This document shows positions 32,085 through 35,534 of a DNA stretch of 35,534 nucleotides, one piece after another. How positions within the stretch are numbered: the stretch's first letter is position 1; every line of letters begins with the position of its first letter. A program made the translations under genes and the position numbers. The notes below the pieces were generated by a model. That model had not been told where the DNA came from and made no database searches. It was given only the letters and a program-made list of their open reading frames with translations. This DNA is from Planctomycetia bacterium (GTDB lineage: Bacteria > Planctomycetota > MHYJ01 > WSZJ01): positions 1-35,534 of the forward strand of contig JADLHC010000117.1 in NCBI GenBank assembly GCA_020849035.1. Direction: 5' to 3'.

Positions 32085-32396
32085 ATGGCCGAAAAGCCCG
32101 CCGCACTCGCCGGACTCGTCGCCTACCAGAAAGGCGCCGTCGTCAGCAAGGAAGTCGCCCGCAAGAAGGCCGGGACGATCACCGTCTTCGCCTTCGACAA
32201 GGGCCAGGGCCTCAGCGAGCACACCGCCCCCTTCGACGCCTTCGTCCAGGTCCTCGACGGCCGCGCCGAAATCCGCATCGGCGGCAAACCCCACGACGTC
32301 GCCGCCGGCGAGTTCCTCGTCATGCCCGCCGGCATCCCACACGCCCTCCAGGCCGAAGAGAAGTTCAAGATGCTCCTCGTCCTCATCAAGTCCTGA
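32085..32396 (+). CDS. Small single-domain cupin protein
   Basis: 103 residues. The cupin barrel is covered by SEHTAPFDAFVQVLDGRAEIRIGG (motif 1) and AGEFLVMPAGIPHALQ (motif 2, with P-x-G-x-P-H). The metal-binding His/Glu set is only partly visible (H in SEH and H in PHAL). Such small cupins bind ligands or act as simple enzymes; the role is unknown. ACGGAG precedes the ATG and a TAAACT lies at 32051-32056. The next gene begins 3 nt after its TGA in the same frame. Confidence 0.85.
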   Translation: MAEKPAALAGLVAYQKGAVVSKEVARKKAGTITVFAFDKGQGLSEHTAPFDAFVQVLDGRAEIRIGGKPHDVAAGEFLVMPAGIPHALQAEEKFKMLLVLIKS

Positions 32397-32399
32397 CCC

Positions 32400-32711
32400 G
32401 TGGAACACGTCTTCATCGACGACCAGGTCGTCATCCTCTCCGACGAAACCGGGGAGCGCGGCCGCGTCGCCTGGGCCGACCTCGCCGAGGTCGCCATCGT
32501 CACGACCGGTGCCGGCCCCGCCGTGGAGGACTTCTACTGGGTCCTCGGCGCCGCGGACGGCAAGAAACTCACCGTCCCGTCCGAGGCCGGCGGCGCCGAC
32601 CGGCTGCTCGAGCGGCTGCAGAAATTGGCCGGATTCGACAACGCCGCGGTGATCGAGGCGTCGGCCTGCACGGAGGACAGGGTGTTTGAGTGCTGGAGGA
32701 AGGGCGGGTAG
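32400..32711 (+). CDS. Small conserved protein of unknown function
   Basis: 103 residues from a GTG 3 nt after the cupin stop, without a Shine-Dalgarno sequence, so probably translated by reinitiation. The sequence has the pattern RVAWADLAEVAIVTTGAGP, DFYWVLG, LLERLQKLAGFDNAAVIEA and ending VFECW. I recall this pattern from a widespread small hypothetical family, but I cannot name a function. Predicted alpha/beta, soluble. It has no signal peptide. Confidence 0.65.
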   Translation: MEHVFIDDQVVILSDETGERGRVAWADLAEVAIVTTGAGPAVEDFYWVLGAADGKKLTVPSEAGGADRLLERLQKLAGFDNAAVIEASACTEDRVFECWRKGG

Positions 32712-32793
32712 GGGCAAGCGAGGGGATGGACCGGCATGACCCCGAAGTCGTTGGCCCAGTTGGCCCGTCCATTGACTGGAAGTTGCAAGTCGC

Positions 32794-33195
32794 TCATTCC
32801 GCGCTCCTTCGAGCCCGAAACCAGATGAGGACAGAGTTCTCCGGCGCGGGGAGGCTTCCGAGCTCAAGTATCGGGTCGGACGCAGCGTGCGGAGCAGTCA
32901 GCCCCCTGGCGACCGACAGGAATGCCCTCGCCGATGGATCTGCCTCGCCGCCTGGGGAACGCAGGACCCGCTCGAGGGAATGCGCCAGGGCAACGACGAG
33001 GTTCTCGATCTCCATGCCACCTGCCGGGGTAGGCGTCTCAACGGACGGTTGAGGACCAGACTCAGCTCGATGTCGGAGCTCAGTGCGAACTCGTGCCGCC
33101 ACTTCTACCAGGCGCGCCAGTGTCACGAGCCCTGCGCGTTCGAGATCGTTTCGAAGCCGGGCAACCTCAGTTGCGTCAGAACGTTCGTCGGACAC
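32794..33195 (-). CDS. Small protein of unknown function
   Basis: 133 residues. The GTG at 33195 is chosen because AAAGGAGG sits 5-6 nt upstream, a near-perfect Shine-Dalgarno sequence. The longer open frame (to 33360) would put that site inside the gene. The protein is mostly helical (DLERAGLVTLARLVEVAARVRTEL, IENLVVALAHSLERVL) with a short Pro-rich linker. It has no signal, membrane segment or motif that I recognise. Its base composition is somewhat less extreme than its neighbours. It lies in a poorly populated region and could be a lineage-specific gene. Confidence 0.5.
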   Translation of the reverse strand: MSDERSDATEVARLRNDLERAGLVTLARLVEVAARVRTELRHRAESGPQPSVETPTPAGGMEIENLVVALAHSLERVLRSPGGEADPSARAFLSVARGLTAPHAASDPILELGSLPAPENSVLIWFRARRSAE

Positions 33196-33629
33196 AGCGT
33201 CCTCCTTTCCCCTTGCGTCCACTGTGAACTGCGCGGTTGAGGGAGAAACGGCCGGAGCGGCGGCCGCTGCCGGACTCGTGGTTCCTCCGCGGGAAAGACC
33301 GCGAATCAGGCCGCCGCTGGACCCTTTTTTTGGGGGGGTCTTCTCGACCTGTCGGGTCACGGTAGCGCTGAAACTGATGCCAACCTGGCTGGAGTTTCTC
33401 TTCGGCGGGCGACCAGGGCCGGTTCAGGACATCACGGATGTTGTTAAAGGCGGATTCCGCGGTGTTTGGAACATGAATGGGCCGCGGAAACGGACGCGGA
33501 TCACGACGCGGATCCTGCTCAACGTAATGCAACGCCTACCCCTCGCCCCTCGCCCCTCGCCCCTCGCCCCTCGCCACTCGCCACTCGTCACTCGCCACTC
33601 GCCACTCGCCACTCGCCACTCGCCCTTCC
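33196..33629. other. 434-bp intergenic region with repeats, no convincing gene
   Basis: It holds a T7G7 homopolymer pair at 33325-33338, a lower-GC stretch (about 33365-33535) with repeated GATCCGCGTC-like words, and the heptamer array at 33541-33624. Open frames on both strands (for example from 33377 on + and 33532 on -) run into the repeats and lack ribosome binding sites. I see no RNA gene here. Confidence 0.6.
33541..33624. repeat. 12-unit heptanucleotide tandem repeat
   Basis: 84 bp read as five CCTCGCC units followed by seven ACTCGCC units, one of them ACTCGTC. It ends 5 bp before the stop codon of the uracil phosphoribosyltransferase-like gene. The unit length equals that of the arrays at 23284-23395, although the sequence differs. 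The sorted order of the variants suggests growth by slippage in two phases. Confidence 0.95.
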
Positions 33630-34448
33630 CTACCTCTCCGCGTTGTTCATGAGCTCGCCCACGCCCCCCGCCCCCGGCACGATGTACTGCCGCGCGTTCA
33701 GCCCGCGCTCCTTCGCCCACTTCGTTCCCGGCACGGTGTCCAGCACCTCCGGGGGCGACATCCCCCGGTCCACGCGCACGGCGTAGACCGTCACGGGCAG
33801 CCGGCTCCGCTTCACCGCCCGCAGCGCTTCCGGCGTCACGACCAGGTGCATCGCGAGGATCTTCGCGGGCTTGCCGTGGAGGAGCAGGCGGCGGACAGTC
33901 GCGAGCAGCGAAGAGCCTGTGGCGCCCATGGGGTCGGGGATGAGGACGTGGGCGCCGGTGAGGTTGCCGCCGATCTTGGAGCCGGCGAAGTTGACGCCGA
34001 CGACGCGGCCGCGGCGGTCGGTGCGGCGTTCCATGAAGATGTGGTCCTGGCGGACGCGGGCGGGGTCGAGGAGGAAGTTGAGGGCCTCGTAGCAGACTTG
34101 GGACGGGAGGGTGCCGGCGCGGGCGATGTTGACGCAGACGGCGCGCGCGGCGGGGTCGATGACGTCGCCGCGGAGGCGGGCCTCGGAGTGGTGGGCGGCC
34201 ATGCGGGTCGGCGCGTCGATGGCGGCGAGGGGGAATTCGGCCGAGACGACGTGGGACAGGAGGTCGGTGTAGAGCCGGCGGATCAGCTCCGTGAGCAGCG
34301 GCTGGGCCGTGGCCGGGGAGCAGAGCCGCGCGAGGAGCGACATCGCGTAGGGCGTGGAGACGACGTGGACGCGCGGGCCGTAGCGGTGGCGGATCTCGGG
34401 AAGGACGCGCGGCAGGGAGCGGTGGGCGCGATCGGCGGGGCGGCTCAT
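33630..34448 (-). CDS. upp: Uracil phosphoribosyltransferase-like protein
   Basis: 272 residues, longer than the about 210 of standard Upp because of an N-terminal extension. The PRPP-binding loop is PDPMGATGSSLL (171-182), matching the UPRT form DPM-x-ATG-x-S. VCVNIARAGTLPS (104-116) is the flexible-loop equivalent. The C-terminus GAGGVGELMNNAE resembles the uracil-binding GxGDAGD-type end but is diverged. Standard Upp converts uracil and PRPP to UMP in pyrimidine salvage. The diverged uracil site leaves room for another base. The start has no Shine-Dalgarno sequence but a good promoter 6 nt upstream. Confidence 0.75.
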   Translation of the reverse strand: MSRPADRAHRSLPRVLPEIRHRYGPRVHVVSTPYAMSLLARLCSPATAQPLLTELIRRLYTDLLSHVVSAEFPLAAIDAPTRMAAHHSEARLRGDVIDPAARAVCVNIARAGTLPSQVCYEALNFLLDPARVRQDHIFMERRTDRRGRVVGVNFAGSKIGGNLTGAHVLIPDPMGATGSSLLATVRRLLLHGKPAKILAMHLVVTPEALRAVKRSRLPVTVYAVRVDRGMSPPEVLDTVPGTKWAKERGLNARQYIVPGAGGVGELMNNAER

Positions 34449-34454
34449 CGCCGG

Positions 34455-34483
34455 AGTCTACGGCGGGCGCCGCGCGCCGTCAG
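34455..34483 (-). promoter_or_regulatory. Promoter giving a leaderless upp-like mRNA
   Basis: A -35 box CTGACG (34478-34483), a 17-bp spacer and a -10 box TAGACT (34455-34460) are followed by 6 nt to the ATG at 34448. Transcription would start on or beside the A of the ATG. The -35 overlaps the end of the upstream kinase gene. Confidence 0.5.
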
Positions 34484-35534
34484 GCTTTCGGGCCCGACGG
34501 CCCAAGCCGCGTCCCCGACATCGGGAAGACCATGACGAACTCCGTCCCCTTCCCCGCCTCGCTCTCGAACGTGATGCGCCCGTTCATGTCCTCCACGACG
34601 CGCCGCACGATCCCGAGCCCGAGCCCGGTCCCCTCGGTCTTGGTCGAGAAGTACGGCTCGAACATCCTCCCCTTCAGTTCCTCGGGGATGCCGTCGCCGG
34701 TGTCCCGGATGCGCACCTCGACCTGGGCGCCGCGGTTGCGGGACGCGACGGTGAGCGTGCCGCCGCGCGGCATCGCCTGGATCGCGTTCTTGACGAGGTT
34801 CGTGAACGCGCGCGAGGCCTCGTCCCGGTCGCCTTTCACGGGGGACAGCGGCGCTTCGAGGTCGATCGCGAAGCGCACTTCGGGGGCGGAGGGGCGGAAG
34901 AGGTCGACGGTTTCGCGGAGGACTTCGTTGAGGTCGAGGGCGTCGACGACGCGGGAGGGCTTGCCGGCGAACTGGGAGAAGTTGGTGGCGATGCGGGCGA
35001 GGAGGTCGATCTGGGCGATGGTGAGGGCGACGGACTCCTGGAGCTGGGCGGCGAAGTCCGGCGCCTGGTTCTTCCATGCCGCCTGCAGGTTCTGGAGCGA
35101 CAGCTTGAGCGGCGTGAGGGGGTTCTTGATCTCGTGGGCGACCTGCCGCGCCATCTCGCGCCACGCGCGCTCGCGCTCGGCGCGCGCGAGGGCCTCGCGG
35201 CCGCGGGCGAGCCCCTCGGTCATGCGGTTGAAGGCGGCGACGAGGTCGGCGACGTCGCCCTCGGCGGGGACGCGGACGCGGCCGGCGAGGTCGCCGGACT
35301 CGATCTTGCCGGCGGCCTCGGTCAGGGCCGCGACGGGGCCCGAGATGCGGCGGGCGATGAGGGCGGAGAGGGGCCAGAGGAGAAGGGCGACGAGCGTCGC
35401 GCTTCCGAGGGCGAGCGACGTGGCGCGGCCGGCCTCCTCGGAGCCGGACTCGGGCGCCGCGGCGACGCCGCCGAGCGCCTGGCGGGCGCGCTCCCGCGCC
35501 GTCCAGGTCGTGCCCGCGGGCGAGACCCCGGCGC
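34480..35534 (-). CDS. Sensor histidine kinase, NtrY-like (5' part beyond the window)
   Basis: The visible 350 residues begin in mid-protein at the right edge. A TM segment (ATLVALLLWPLSALIA region) is followed by HAMP (RRISGPVAALTEAAGKIESGDLAGRV..AFNRMTEGL). HisKA with phospho-acceptor His in HEIKNPLTPLKLS comes next, the HEIKNP form typical of NtrY/NtrB-like kinases that pair with sigma-54 regulators. HATPase N-box LVKNAIQAMP and G-boxes DTGDGIPEE and GTGLGLGIVRRV complete it. The open frame continues to 35534 without a start of its own. The ATG at 35223 lies inside HAMP and is not the start. Its partner regulator is not in the window. Confidence 0.9.
   Translation of the reverse strand, partial: AGVSPAGTTWTARERARQALGGVAAAPESGSEEAGRATSLALGSATLVALLLWPLSALIARRISGPVAALTEAAGKIESGDLAGRVRVPAEGDVADLVAAFNRMTEGLARGREALARAERERAWREMARQVAHEIKNPLTPLKLSLQNLQAAWKNQAPDFAAQLQESVALTIAQIDLLARIATNFSQFAGKPSRVVDALDLNEVLRETVDLFRPSAPEVRFAIDLEAPLSPVKGDRDEASRAFTNLVKNAIQAMPRGGTLTVASRNRGAQVEVRIRDTGDGIPEELKGRMFEPYFSTKTEGTGLGLGIVRRVVEDMNGRITFESEAGKGTEFVMVFPMSGTRLGPSGPKA

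Noticed and set aside
26159-32086. Very long minus-strand open frame opposite the lipoprotein and ABC transporter genes
   Set aside because: It is the GC-rich antisense shadow of the real plus-strand genes: composition dominated by Arg, Gly, Glu and Val, no motifs.
32394-32402. In-frame TGA between the cupin and the next 103-residue ORF, as if one Sec-containing fusion
   Set aside because: The cupin ends naturally at this stop, the junction IKS-TGA-PVEH has no redox or catalytic context, and the second ORF has its own GTG. I saw no SECIS-like loop of the right kind.
33325-33338. T7G7 tract (C7A7 on the minus strand) as a slippage or phase-variation site in a longer version of the 32794 gene
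   Set aside because: A near-perfect Shine-Dalgarno sequence places the start at 33195, so the tract is outside the gene.
33541-33624. CRISPR array
   Set aside because: The units are 7 bp, contiguous and without spacers. No cas genes are nearby.
33176-33652. Open frames on both strands (for example starting at 33377 + and 33532 -)
   Set aside because: No ribosome binding sites. They run into the heptamer array and overlap each other, with no recognisable protein features.

Overview
This is a very GC-rich bacterial window (roughly 70% G+C by eye). It is densely packed, with many 1- to 4-nt ATGA/GTGA overlaps and many GTG starts. Several features fit an uncultured, at least partly anaerobic bacterium with a large envelope proteome: a two-subunit 2-oxoacid:ferredoxin oxidoreductase, a ferritin-like diiron protein, a PF07638-type ECF sigma factor and many exported proteins of unknown function. 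Planctomycetota or a neighbouring phylum is my best guess. It is inference; the window holds no rRNA.

Layout. 1-1465 (-): 3' part of a ribosomal cluster (rpsQ, rplN, rplX, rplE partial), which begins at rpsQ behind its own sigma-70-type promoter and a leader with an attenuator-like hairpin. 1529-7025: a GNAT enzyme, a VOC protein and two paralogous secreted/anchored esterases (-). Between the esterases is a plus-strand secreted thioredoxin-like gene whose active site is encoded TGA-Pro-Gly-Cys, a probable selenoprotein with a candidate SECIS hairpin and a good terminator. 7300-10520 (+): korA, korB and a ferritin-like gene. 10557-13185: a carboxypeptidase-regulatory-like protein with a suspected frameshift, a small Pro-rich secreted protein behind a -24/-12 promoter, a RimJ/RimL-type acetyltransferase and a methyltransferase. 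13145-16036 (-): a molybdate operon, XRE-Mop regulator then modA, modB, modC. 16112-17641 (+): a TPR protein.

17638-25982 (-) is the most interesting block. It encodes an ECF sigma factor, a sensor kinase, a sigma-54-dependent (NtrC-type) response regulator and then two transcription units of exported proteins. Each of those two units has a near-consensus GG-N10-GC (-24/-12) promoter, preceded by a palindrome of identical architecture (GTATC-N6-GATAC). The exported proteins include a deiminase-like (pentein) enzyme and two proteins that share an unrecognised repeated domain, three copies in two genes. I read this as a self-contained sigma-54 envelope regulon.

26099-32711 (+): a large lipoprotein, a LolD/MacB-type ABC ATPase with a two-module FtsX-like permease, a cupin and a small conserved protein. 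32794-35534 (-): a small unknown protein, a 12-unit heptanucleotide repeat, a uracil phosphoribosyltransferase-like gene and a partial NtrY-like kinase cut by the window edge.

Window-wide patterns: heptanucleotide tandem repeats in two intergenic regions; several genes without a Shine-Dalgarno sequence but with a -10-like hexamer 6-9 nt before the start codon (leaderless candidates); and abrupt switches between C-ending and G-ending codon blocks inside single genes.
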